A stretch of DNA of 64,000 nucleotides from Pontiella desulfatans (lineage in GTDB: Bacteria; Verrucomicrobiota; Kiritimatiellia; Kiritimatiellales; Pontiellaceae): the NCBI RefSeq assembly GCF_900890425.1, contig NZ_CAAHFG010000001.1, positions 3,720,001-3,784,000 on the forward strand, read 5' to 3'. Positions 33,946-42,081 of this stretch are shown piece by piece. Position 1 is the stretch's first letter; each line of letters opens with the position of its first letter. The position numbers were made by a program, and so were the translations under genes. The notes under the pieces were generated by a model, which was not told the origin of the DNA, searched no databases, and worked only from the letters and a program-made list of their open reading frames with translations.

Positions 33946-35205
33946 TTATCTCAACGCCTTAAGCCACTCATCGAATTTATCAACCAAAAGGTTCGACTTT
34001 CCGGCTTTTTTGGAAATGCCGGCCAGCCGCTTGCGGTAAAATCTGGTTTTGCTAAAAGATTGTCTCGCTTTGGTAGGCTTTACATCGAACAAAGCAATAG
34101 ACTTATTCTCCAGATAATCCATCATTTCATCATTGTAGTAGCTCTTTGGTGTACGGTTTTTAGCTACAAACTCTTTCGCCTCCCGCGCCTTGTCTTCCAT
34201 CACACTGACAATAACCTGAATCAGTTGCTCATCAGATATACCGGTTGCCCGGTTTCCATTCCGCTCCTTTTTGCGTAAAGGGGAAACCTGCTCGGCAACC
34301 ACACGATATGCCTCGCGCGGGAAATGGTTATTTAGGCCGACTCCTGCACAACCGGCGGGCATCACGACCCTTACGGTCCCCACGCCGCTGCCAGCCCATT
34401 TCCCCTCAATCATATCAGGGCGTTCGAATCTGAATAAATCAGGTTCCCATTTTGTCAATTTTCCGTCCTCAAAAATAAGCCTATGCACACTGTTTTCCAT
34501 GAAGAAATTCTGGAGGCAACCAAATGCAGAAGCTAAGTACTGACGCCGGTTCTCATCAGGCTCCAATAGAATTTTTTCCAAAAACAGGCTAATTTCATTG
34601 TACGCAGGCGAACGAAGGGAACCGTCTTCATCACAAAAATACTCCAGCCAGCCTCCGCAATCATCCTGCAGCGCATCAACTTCCCTTTTGATGGCCTGTA
34701 CGTCATATGGTCGAGGTTTCAGCAACTCCCACTCCATCCAGTCCTCTGGTTTTTTTGTAACCAGATATTGAAGTCGATTCATCCAACGAGCAACATTCAC
34801 AGCACGTTCCGCGTTGAGGATGGTCGGATCTATTGCTATTTCATCCCTACGTAAATCTGATCTCTTTTTTTTCTGCACGTATGGACAAACGATTGGAGGA
34901 GGGAAAATGCTCTGCACATATCTTTCAATCCGCTCAGGCCAAATACACGCATCTCCTGCATCATAAAATTTTCGGAGGTCCCCCAAGACTTTCTGAGCAT
35001 CGTCGCCAATAACCGGCTTGTTCAACGTATCGATAGCCGCCCGGAATATTTTAGAGGGGTTATCACCTTCAATCTTCTTCTTTCCCGCCCGATCCTCGTT
35101 CACCAATTCTCTGATAAACGGCTCATATGAAAGAATATTTGCGGCATATTGACGAATATAGTTTTCAGGCACAGGCGTTCTCCATTGATCGAATCTTGTT
35201 ACCAT
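33946..35205 (-). CDS. uncharacterised element protein
   Basis: The protein has 419 residues from MVTRFDQWRTPVPENYIRQY. A TTG at 35244 would add 13 residues. It is rich in Trp, Asp and Glu in the first two thirds and basic at the end (KPTKARQSFSKTRFYRKRL). The C-terminal basic tract suggests nucleic-acid contact. A middle segment MENSVHRLIFEDGKLTKW plus FERPDMIEGKW resembles the kind of primase-polymerase-associated proteins found on integrative elements, but I cannot assign a family. It lies next to the integrase. Confidence 0.5.
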   Translation of the reverse strand: MVTRFDQWRTPVPENYIRQYAANILSYEPFIRELVNEDRAGKKKIEGDNPSKIFRAAIDTLNKPVIGDDAQKVLGDLRKFYDAGDACIWPERIERYVQSIFPPPIVCPYVQKKKRSDLRRDEIAIDPTILNAERAVNVARWMNRLQYLVTKKPEDWMEWELLKPRPYDVQAIKREVDALQDDCGGWLEYFCDEDGSLRSPAYNEISLFLEKILLEPDENRRQYLASAFGCLQNFFMENSVHRLIFEDGKLTKWEPDLFRFERPDMIEGKWAGSGVGTVRVVMPAGCAGVGLNNHFPREAYRVVAEQVSPLRKKERNGNRATGISDEQLIQVIVSVMEDKAREAKEFVAKNRTPKSYYNDEMMDYLENKSIALFDVKPTKARQSFSKTRFYRKRLAGISKKAGKSNLLVDKFDEWLKALR

Positions 35206-35288
35206 ACTACGCGGATTCAGCGCAACGGCATCGGAAAATCCCAATGCAATCTGAATTACTAGGCACTACCGTCTCGCCATCGCTCGAT

Positions 35289-35393
35289 TCAGTTGGTGAC
35301 ACTCGTTGTACTACAGCCAACCAATTTAGCAATTGCGCGGGTTGCGTACTTTCCATTGTAGGCATAGAGAATGAACTGCGACGGAAGCAGGCG
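35289..35393 (-). pseudogene. possible helix-turn-helix gene remnant
   Basis: A short minus-strand frame reads SQFILYAYNGKYATRAIAKL, then VGCSTTSVTN, and stops. The segment is a plausible HTH (TRAIAKLVGCSTTSV). No start codon is obvious, and the continuation after the stop (IERWRDGSA) keeps the style of the same domain. This may be a decayed excisionase or regulator between the integrase and the next gene. Weakly supported. Confidence 0.3.
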
Positions 35394-35415
35394 TCAGGTA
35401 TTATCTGCTCCCCGC

Positions 35416-37275
35416 TCACTCATCCTCTTTCTCCCAGTCCAGCAGTTCAACGGCTTCTGCCAGTTCCTTTAGCTGCAACCGCCCCTGATAACTCATGGCC
35501 ACCCTGCTGGCCTCTTTGTTTTCATGTCCGGCCAGTTCATCGATAACCCGCTGCCTCACACCGGTACTTTGCAGCGCCCGGCTCACATTCGACCGGATGC
35601 CGTGAAGCCCCCGGTGGTTATCCACGGCTCCGATCTCCACCTTGACAGTCTGGTTGAAGTAGACTGAAGGCTTTCTGATCCAGCCGTTTTTCTCACAGAA
35701 AGTAAGACTCGGCCATAGGCGGCCATTAGGATTTTTCTTATCCGTCAGTTTCCGGATGCCTTCGACATAGGCGATGAACCCCTGATCCAGGATCTTTTGG
35801 CAGAGGGGAACACGGCGAACACTGGATTCGGTTTTGATACGCTGGTTACTGGCCTCATCATCCCCGATCTCCAGATACCAGATATCCCCCTCTTTCTTGA
35901 CGTCGGCAGGGATCAACTGAGCCAGTTCGTTGGCGCGGCAACCGGTATACGCCACCAGCAGCGGAATCCAATACCGCCACTCATAATGCGCCTTGTGCTT
36001 ATCCCGGTTATCATCAAGATAAGTCATCAATTTATTCATCTGTCCGGCCGTATATCCATCGAACGCCCGCCCTGACAACTTGGCCTTTTTAGCCCTGTTC
36101 TCCAGATGCATGTCCTCGGACACGGCAAACGGCACATAATGTTTTTTCTTCGCAAACCCAAATACAACGCCGAGGCGGGTCAGCCTGTTATTGACCGTGG
36201 TAATACTCAGCCGTTTACTCTCGTTCTTCACGGCGTATGCCACCTGTTCTCTGACTCCGAGATCTTTGGTATCACTAAGCTTGTTGGCATTAAGAAGAAG
36301 ACGACAAAGGCAGTTGTCCCGGTAGTCGATAACCATCTCGACTTTGATGGATTTGATTGGGGTGGTTGCGCCATCCAGACCATGCCACTCCAGAAAACTA
36401 TTCACCTCGCCTTTGATAGCGTCCTCGTTCTTCACAGAACGCTTCTTCAGCCGCAGGCACTCTGCCAGCACATCGGCAATAGCGGGTCCCTGATCCTTTG
36501 TTCCAGGGGTATCATCCGCATAATCCATCACCGGCAACGCCCGTTTCAGCCCGAGGACATCCCCCCATTGTTCCACGACATCCAATTGCGGGAATTCATT
36601 TATTATTTCCCGCGCCATGTACTCGAGTTCATCTCTCAGCGCCCGGAGAATACCGCGCAGCCCCCGTCGGTCATCCTGCACGCCCAGCGCCGTTGCCAGC
36701 GTCCAGACGCTGTGGTCTGTCGCGTCCTCGTCATCCTCCCAGACATCGTACTCAGGGTGGCGCATGCCCTCGATCGAACATGGTGCTAGCGGTTTATTGG
36801 CGTCGTAACCGCTGAGAAGCCCCAGGACGCGTAGGTGGCCCAGCCTCTCTTCAGTCAGGGTATCACTGCGGATCAAACCAACCAGTATGCTGTGCTCTTC
36901 CTTGATCTCATTCAGGTATTCCTCACATTGAGGGAGAGGATACCTTGCCAGCACCGAATCTAGCTCGCGCACGGCGTTTCGGTGGATGAGCAGGTTTCTG
37001 ACCATCTCCTCTAGCTGCCGGCCCGATGGCAGACTCACAGCCAACCGCGAGGGGTCCGCGGATTTGCGGATCTTTTCAAACTTTTCATTCCATTCAACAG
37101 CCAGGCGTTCAGCTTCGAGATTGGCTTCCGATATCCGGTCTTCTTTTAGACCGAGGGCTTTTACAATCTCCGCCTTGCCCCCGAGGGCTGCCCGGCACTC
37201 CGCAGGTACCCTGATGCGGAAACGCAGGTTTCCCTTTCGGTTCTGGAGATTCTTTGTTTTGAGGTCCACCATCAT
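35416..37275 (-). CDS. tyrosine recombinase/integrase of the integrated element
   Basis: The protein has 619 residues, long for the family owing to a large N-terminal region (residues about 1-280) with the opening RKGNLRFRIRVPAECRAALG typical of DUF6538-type integrases. A core-binding domain follows, then the catalytic domain: Arg in TGCRANEL, Lys in the beta-hairpin after TESSVRRVPL, H-x-x-R in HGIRSNVSR, GH in LAGHENKE and Tyr in VAMSYQGR. It begins 113 bases from the 3' end of tRNA-Phe and reads away from it, the usual arrangement for an element integrated at a tRNA gene. It is much more like phage or ICE integrases than the RIT enzymes. Confidence 0.88.
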   Translation of the reverse strand: MMVDLKTKNLQNRKGNLRFRIRVPAECRAALGGKAEIVKALGLKEDRISEANLEAERLAVEWNEKFEKIRKSADPSRLAVSLPSGRQLEEMVRNLLIHRNAVRELDSVLARYPLPQCEEYLNEIKEEHSILVGLIRSDTLTEERLGHLRVLGLLSGYDANKPLAPCSIEGMRHPEYDVWEDDEDATDHSVWTLATALGVQDDRRGLRGILRALRDELEYMAREIINEFPQLDVVEQWGDVLGLKRALPVMDYADDTPGTKDQGPAIADVLAECLRLKKRSVKNEDAIKGEVNSFLEWHGLDGATTPIKSIKVEMVIDYRDNCLCRLLLNANKLSDTKDLGVREQVAYAVKNESKRLSITTVNNRLTRLGVVFGFAKKKHYVPFAVSEDMHLENRAKKAKLSGRAFDGYTAGQMNKLMTYLDDNRDKHKAHYEWRYWIPLLVAYTGCRANELAQLIPADVKKEGDIWYLEIGDDEASNQRIKTESSVRRVPLCQKILDQGFIAYVEGIRKLTDKKNPNGRLWPSLTFCEKNGWIRKPSVYFNQTVKVEIGAVDNHRGLHGIRSNVSRALQSTGVRQRVIDELAGHENKEASRVAMSYQGRLQLKELAEAVELLDWEKEDE

Positions 37276-37344
37276 ATCTATCCTACTACTTTCTCACACG
37301 TACGTGTGTACCATGTGTATCACTGAAAGTGTGCCGATAGACAG

Positions 37345-37371
37345 CTATAGTTGCATTTTATACAACTATAG
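37345..37371. other. inverted repeat between integrase and tRNA-Phe
   Basis: CTATAGTTG and CAACTATAG form a perfect 9-bp stem with a 9-base loop. It lies where integrase arm sites or the integrase promoter would be expected. Confidence 0.4.
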
Positions 37372-37387
37372 AGTGAAAAGAGGAAAG

Positions 37388-37463
37388 TGGTGGCGACTCC
37401 CAGAATTGAACTGGGGACACGCGGATTTTCAATCCGCTGCTCTACCGACTGAGCTATCTCGCC
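37388..37463 (-). tRNA. tRNA-Phe (GAA)
   Basis: The 76-nt cloverleaf on the minus strand has encoded CCA (37388-37390). Anticodon GAA lies in the loop TTGAAAA with stem GCGGA/TCCGC. The D arm is GCTC/GAGC, and the T arm is CCCAG/CTGGG around TTCAATT. The acceptor strands GGCGAGA and AGTCGCC leave two of seven pairs mismatched (6-67 G:G and 7-66 A:A), which suggests the 3' end has been exchanged by integration or that the gene has begun to decay. The integrase gene abuts its 3' end. Confidence 0.85.
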
Positions 37464-37515
37464 GCACTTGGGTCAGTTCGGGAACCTGACGCCATGGGTT
37501 TGCACCCAAAAACTA

Positions 37516-37559
37516 TGGTCGGCCTGATAGGATTTGAACTTACGGACTAAACCCCAGTT
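37516..37559. repeat. tRNA-Pro-like 3' end copy plus AACCCCAGTT core
   Basis: Positions 37516-37545 match the left copy at 18616-18645 closely and in the same orientation. They are followed at 37550-37559 by AACCCCAGTT, the core that recurs in either orientation at other module borders. Confidence 0.55.
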
Positions 37560-37640
37560 TTATCATGCTAATATAGTGACCAATACACTCCCTAAACACT
37601 AATAATCAACAGATTACAGATGAGTCTTTTATGCTGCCCA

Positions 37641-37760
37641 AACTGGGGTTGTAAAAAGTTCGCATTTCTATCCGACTCGGTGTCCTGATAGGATTATAAA
37701 TCGGAAGCAAAAGTTCGCCATAAGCCATGACTGGTGCCCGAGCAGGATTAAAACCTGATA
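37641..37760. repeat. degenerate module-boundary repeat before abiE
   Basis: It contains AACTGGGGTT (37641-37650), AAAGTTCGCATTTCTATCC (37656 on), a degenerate tRNA-Pro-like piece (TCCTGATAGGATTATAAATC) and AAAAGTTCGCC (37709 on) followed by GGTGCCCGAGCAGGAT. The same order of GTTCGCC then GGTGC-C-GGAT recurs at 39670-39705 on the other side of abiE. Confidence 0.5.
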
Positions 37761-37841
37761 CGGAAAAATTCTCCGATCATCATTTTCTGCATCACACTAA
37801 GCAGTTGCATGTCGGTTTTTATTTTGCAATACATGCATACC

Positions 37842-38624
37842 ATGAGTACGCAAAAACAAACAAAAATAAACCTCGTGCTACAAAACATGGCTCCGGGGGC
37901 TGTGTTAACTTCTAACTGGCTGACAGTGCATGGAGTATCAAACAACCTTGCACGAAGGTATGTTTCATCGGGATGGTTTGAACGCATCGGACAAGGTGCC
38001 TATATACGATACGGTGACGATGTCGATTGGCAGGGTGGATTATATGCGTTGCAGTCCCAGCTTGGATTGAAAGTTCATGTTGGGGGGTTGAGTTCCCTCC
38101 GACTCAAGGGTATGGGGCATTTTCTTTCTTTGGATGCAGATCAATCCATCCAGCTATTCAGCGGGAGCGCTAAACCGCTTCCCGCATGGTTCCGCGAGAC
38201 GGATTGGGGCGTTCAGATCCAACACCGCACGGCATCCCTTTTCAGCAATGCGGAAAACCTCCAGATGAGTTCCGTGCCGCATAAGAGTTTTGAAATAGAA
38301 ATGTCCCCACCGGAGCTGGCTGCTTTCGAAATGATCCATGGCATAAAAGACAATTCTGATTTTGATCATGCCCGAACTGTATTTGAGGGGCTGAGCACAC
38401 TTCGCCCCAAGGAGAGCCAGGAACTTTTGCAGACATGTAAGTCCGTTCGGGTCAAACGCCTTTTTTTATGGATGGCTCGGGATTGCGGTCATCCATGGTT
38501 TAAATACATGGATATGGAGAAAGTGGATTTGGGAAGTGGAAAGCGGGTGGTCTACAAGGGAGGCAAACTGGATCAGGAATTCTTGATCACCGTTCCCCGC
38601 CCGGAAGGGGTGTCTGATGTTTAA
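37842..38624 (+). CDS. abiEi: AbiEi-type antitoxin (type IV toxin-antitoxin)
   Basis: The protein has 260 residues from MSTQKQTKINLVLQNMAPGA, the usual opening of this AbiEi subgroup; longer in-frame starts are less likely. The N-terminal winged-helix part (LTSNWLTVHGVSNNLARRYV, then WFERIGQGAYIR) binds DNA. The C-terminal domain ends with KRVVYKGGKLDQEFLITVPR. It represses the operon and counters the nucleotidyltransferase encoded next, with which it overlaps by 8 bases. AbiE systems give phage resistance or plasmid stabilisation. It is bracketed by island boundary repeats. Confidence 0.88.
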   Translation: MSTQKQTKINLVLQNMAPGAVLTSNWLTVHGVSNNLARRYVSSGWFERIGQGAYIRYGDDVDWQGGLYALQSQLGLKVHVGGLSSLRLKGMGHFLSLDADQSIQLFSGSAKPLPAWFRETDWGVQIQHRTASLFSNAENLQMSSVPHKSFEIEMSPPELAAFEMIHGIKDNSDFDHARTVFEGLSTLRPKESQELLQTCKSVRVKRLFLWMARDCGHPWFKYMDMEKVDLGSGKRVVYKGGKLDQEFLITVPRPEGVSDV

Positions 38625-39528
38625 TCCCGCTTATTCAAACCAAGTGAAGCTGCTGCTCAGCGTTTTACCTTTGATCCAAGAATACGACAGCTTTGCCCTG
38701 AAGGGCGGGACAGCCATGAACCTTTTTGTGCAGAACCTGCCCCGGCTTTCCGTTGATATTGATTTGGCCTTTCTTCCATTGATCCCACGCCATGAAGCTC
38801 TTCAAGAGATCTCGAAGACACTTGAGTCACTTTCGGGTAAAATACAATCGATACTGCCGGAATGTTCCGTCACCCATCAGCCTGTGGCCGGGGTGACCGG
38901 GCGACTGGTCGTTAACTCTCCGGCAGCCACCATTAAAGTAGAGCCGAATTTCGTTTTCAGAGGGGCTGTGCATCCAGAGGAAACACGCCTGCTCTGCCCT
39001 GATGCCCAGGATCTGTTCGAACTTTTTCTGGAGTGCCGGGTTCTGTCTATCGCCGATCTTTATGGCGGAAAAATCGCAGCGGCACTAGACCGACAGCATC
39101 CCCGAGACCTGTTTGATGTCCATCTGATGTTCGAGCGGTTCGGACTTAGCGATGAAATCCGCACGGCCTGCACAATATATCTCGCGGGACACCCGCGGCC
39201 TATGGCGGAGCTGCTCACCCCCAATAACCAACCTCTCGAAAACCTGTATGCCTCGCAGTTTGCAGGCATGGCCCGTGAGCCAATAAGCATCGAGACATTA
39301 GCGAAAACACGAACCCGCCTTGTTCGTGAGCTGAAAGAGAGTCTGTCAGAAAATGAAAGGCTGTTTCTACTTTCGATCAAAACAGGCAAACCAGAATGGA
39401 ATCGCATACCCATTGAGCACCTTGAGCGCTTGCCCGCGCTTCAATGGAAGCTTAGAAACATCCACAACATGGACGCCCAAAAACACAAGCAATCCATAGA
39501 TAAGCTGAAGCAGGTTCTGGAACTGTAG
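38617..39528 (+). CDS. abiEii: AbiEii-type nucleotidyltransferase toxin
   Basis: The protein has 303 residues. The nucleotidyltransferase core is complete: KGGTAMNLF (G-S/T motif), SVDIDLAF (metal-binding D-x-D), IADLYGGKIAAALDRQHPRDLFDVH (K-x-A-x3-R-x3-RD-x-FD), as in AbiEii/MenT toxins. These transfer nucleotides to targets such as tRNA acceptor ends. A helical C-terminal part follows. The start overlaps abiEi. It is intact and presumably functional as a pair. Confidence 0.9.
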   Translation: MFNPAYSNQVKLLLSVLPLIQEYDSFALKGGTAMNLFVQNLPRLSVDIDLAFLPLIPRHEALQEISKTLESLSGKIQSILPECSVTHQPVAGVTGRLVVNSPAATIKVEPNFVFRGAVHPEETRLLCPDAQDLFELFLECRVLSIADLYGGKIAAALDRQHPRDLFDVHLMFERFGLSDEIRTACTIYLAGHPRPMAELLTPNNQPLENLYASQFAGMAREPISIETLAKTRTRLVRELKESLSENERLFLLSIKTGKPEWNRIPIEHLERLPALQWKLRNIHNMDAQKHKQSIDKLKQVLEL

Positions 39529-39534
39529 GTACTG

Positions 39535-39669
39535 ATGCCTGATCCTGCCAACGAACTTCAGCAGCTCCGCGAGGAACTGGACTCCCTGATACCCGATCAG
39601 GATGAACCGGGGTTTACCTTCAGAGGTCGCGGAGAGCAAACTGTGCCATACCGTCACATGCAGAGATAA
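39535..39669 (+). CDS. possible small protein downstream of abiEii
   Basis: A 44-residue frame starts 6 bases after the abiEii stop: MPDPANELQQLREELDSLIP, then DQDEPGFTFRGRGEQTVPY. It has protein-like composition but no known family. It runs into the next boundary repeat and may be a clipped gene or chance frame. Confidence 0.3.
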   Translation: MPDPANELQQLREELDSLIPDQDEPGFTFRGRGEQTVPYRHMQR

Positions 39670-40033
39670 AAAGTTCGCCTTAAGACATGGCCGGTGCACC
39701 TTGCTGGATGATACTGGGGTTGAGGGGGAAATTAGCACGAAGAAAGAGTTCGCTTTGCCATATCGTAAGGTAACCGAGTCGGATGTAACTGGGGTTTAAC
39801 TTTGTGGAGAACGGAGAGCGAACGGAGAATCTCAGGAGAAATCGGACTACAAAATCGTGAATTCGGGGTTGGGAGAATGATACGGGAGCGGCAATTCGGC
39901 GTACAGCACCTCAAATCGTTCACGCAACCACCTCAAGCAGTTACGGTTATGAACGGGTGTTTTGAGGACATAAAAAAACGGCGATTCCCGAAGGAGTTCG
40001 CCGTAAAAATAAATGGTCGGCCCGGTTGGATGG
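39666..40033. repeat. right-hand boundary repeats after abiE
   Basis: In order: AAAAGTTCGCC (39669-39679), a tRNA-Pro-like scrap (GGTGCACCTTGCTGGAT), ACTGGGGTT (39713-39721), the 54-bp repeat (39787-39840), a GTTCGCC hairpin (about 39979-40004) and a third tRNA-Pro-like 3' end (40014-40030) cut by RIT element 2. The stretch 39841-39978 shows nothing recognisable. Confidence 0.55.
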
Positions 40034-40174
40034 TTATGTTGTGTGGTTTATTATGTTGCGAAGGTTCCTTTTGCTGAGCAAAACCCGATATTTGGAGTAG
40101 AGATCGCAACATAATTCCTCAGTCGAAGCGTAGTGTTCCTTGTATGTGAACAACCAACATACAAGGAGATTATT

Positions 40175-41128
40175 ATGCATTCGGAAACCTTTCGCATTCC
40201 CGATGACCTTCCGCCTTCATTATGCATTTTAGCTGAGCAGTTTTGCACGGATGCATTTCGGATTCGCGGCATAACGCTGGAGACGATCAGGCTTGAGATT
40301 TGCTACCTCTGCCGCTTTTTCCGCCATTTCGGCCCGCCCGCGTCTTCCGACAAGTTGTTCCAAGCGCTATCGCCGGGATCAATCAGCGATTTTCTTCAGG
40401 ATTATGCCCGGGCATACAGCCCGGGTTCCCTGGCAGGAATGCAAACCCTGCTCCGATCCTTTCTGCGCTTTGCACATCGGACCTCCCGAATCGGGAGGGA
40501 TTTGGCGGAGCTGGTTCCGATACGAAAACGCAGGCAGCTCGGGATGGTTCCCCGTGGCTTGCCCGACGAGTGCATTGAACGGTTGCGCAGCAGCATCGAC
40601 CGGAGCACGACGGAAGGAATGCGCGATTCGGCGATCATCTGTCTGCTGGCCACCTACGGCGTTCGCGGGGTGCAGATCCGCCGCTTGCGGCTTGATGACA
40701 TCGATTGGCCAAACGAACGCATCCATTTTCCGGCGGCAAAAGGAGGCCGACCGGTTGAACAGCACCTGATTGCGGAGGCGGGCAACCTGCTTTCCGAGTA
40801 TGTTCTGTTCGGTCGCCCGGAGTCGGAATCTGCCGAGGTTTTCCTTATGCTTTGCGAGCCCTTTGGGCCGATTCCTGCCGCGAACGAACTATCGGAAGTC
40901 ATCCGACGGCGGATCCGGCGGCTTGGCATGGTGCTCCCCGACGGGGTGTCGTACGGGACGCACGGGTTCCGTCATGCCTTTGCGAGCCGCATGGTCGGGA
41001 AGGTGCCCTTCAAGGATCTGGTCGACCAGCTTGGGCACCGCGATTCCGCCTGCACACTGGTCTACTCCAAGGTGGATCTCGACGGCCTGCGCCAGGCGGC
41101 GCTGCCATGGCCGGGAGGTGGACGATGA
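40175..41128 (+). CDS. RIT element 2, first tyrosine recombinase
   Basis: The protein has 317 residues from MHSETFRIPDDLPPSLCILA; AAGGAGATTATT precedes ATG 40175. Core-binding domain, then catalytic residues in YGVRGVQIRRLRLDD, AAKGGRPVEQ, HGFRHAFASR and LGHRDSACTLVYSKVD. The ending DGLRQAALPWPGGG matches the ending of the first recombinase of element 1. Its stop overlaps the next start. Confidence 0.9.
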   Translation: MHSETFRIPDDLPPSLCILAEQFCTDAFRIRGITLETIRLEICYLCRFFRHFGPPASSDKLFQALSPGSISDFLQDYARAYSPGSLAGMQTLLRSFLRFAHRTSRIGRDLAELVPIRKRRQLGMVPRGLPDECIERLRSSIDRSTTEGMRDSAIICLLATYGVRGVQIRRLRLDDIDWPNERIHFPAAKGGRPVEQHLIAEAGNLLSEYVLFGRPESESAEVFLMLCEPFGPIPAANELSEVIRRRIRRLGMVLPDGVSYGTHGFRHAFASRMVGKVPFKDLVDQLGHRDSACTLVYSKVDLDGLRQAALPWPGGGR

Positions 41129-42081
41129 ACCCTCAAACCTCTTTTGAAAGTCCGCTCTCCGACATGATGGAGCGTTTTGTTGTGCATAAGCAGATGCAGG
41201 GGCTTGACTACACAGACCGGGCATACAGATTGAAGTTTTTTGACCGCTTTCTTTGCTCGGAAGACTGCCCGGACGGATTTTTGCGCAGCGAACACTTCTC
41301 CGGCTATCTTGAAAGCCTTGCGCATCTCAAGCTGAAGACGCGGGACAGCAGGCTGGGAGTCGTACATCAGTTCAGCCTATACCTTAACGCCTTCCGCCCC
41401 GATAGCCAGGTGATGCCCTTGCGGCGGCTGCCCGCTGTTGAGCAAAGCATTCGGTTCCACCGCATCACGGCCGCCGAAGTTGGCGCATTGATGGATGCGG
41501 CCACGAAGCTGTCTCCGAAGATCCGCGCCGCATGCATCCGATTCCTCTTCGGCCTGCTCTACGCAACTGGGCTGCGGATCTCCGAGGCGATCAACCTGAA
41601 CCTCGGCGATATCGACCTTGAACGCAGCACCCTCTTCGTCCGCCGCGGCAAATTCGGGAAAGACCGGCTCGTCGCCCTGGCTCCATCCACTGTTCAAGCA
41701 CTCAATACCTGGCTCGGCCTGCGCTCGTTCCATGCGGGAAACGGAAACTCCGCGCCCTTGCTCGTCGGCGCACCAAACAAACGACTCAGCTACCCGCAGG
41801 CCAAACGCGCATTCAGGAAGCTGCGCACGCAATGCGGGTTGCTCGGCGATCCGCCACCGCGCCTGCACGACCTCCGGCACAACTACGCCAGCGAATGCCT
41901 GGCCCGGTGGCGGCGCGAAGGCAAAGATATTCAAACCCTGCTCCCCGTCCTGTCCGTCGCCATGGGCCACGTCAACCCGCGGGCCACCCAGCGCTACATC
42001 CATATCGATGCCGCAACCCTGCTCGATGCATCCGGAAAAATCCGCGACCGCTTCATCCAACCCAACGGGGAAAACCAATGA
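41125..42081 (+). CDS. RIT element 2, second tyrosine recombinase
   Basis: The protein has 318 residues from MNPQTSFESPLSDMMERFVV; GGGAGGTGG precedes ATG 41125, which overlaps the previous stop (ATGA). Catalytic residues are in TGLRISEAINL, RRGKFGKDR, HDLRHNYASE and MGHVNPRATQRYIHID. Same position and length class as the second recombinase of element 1 (RKGKLGKER there). Coupled to the third gene by another ATGA overlap. Confidence 0.9.
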   Translation: MNPQTSFESPLSDMMERFVVHKQMQGLDYTDRAYRLKFFDRFLCSEDCPDGFLRSEHFSGYLESLAHLKLKTRDSRLGVVHQFSLYLNAFRPDSQVMPLRRLPAVEQSIRFHRITAAEVGALMDAATKLSPKIRAACIRFLFGLLYATGLRISEAINLNLGDIDLERSTLFVRRGKFGKDRLVALAPSTVQALNTWLGLRSFHAGNGNSAPLLVGAPNKRLSYPQAKRAFRKLRTQCGLLGDPPPRLHDLRHNYASECLARWRREGKDIQTLLPVLSVAMGHVNPRATQRYIHIDAATLLDASGKIRDRFIQPNGENQ

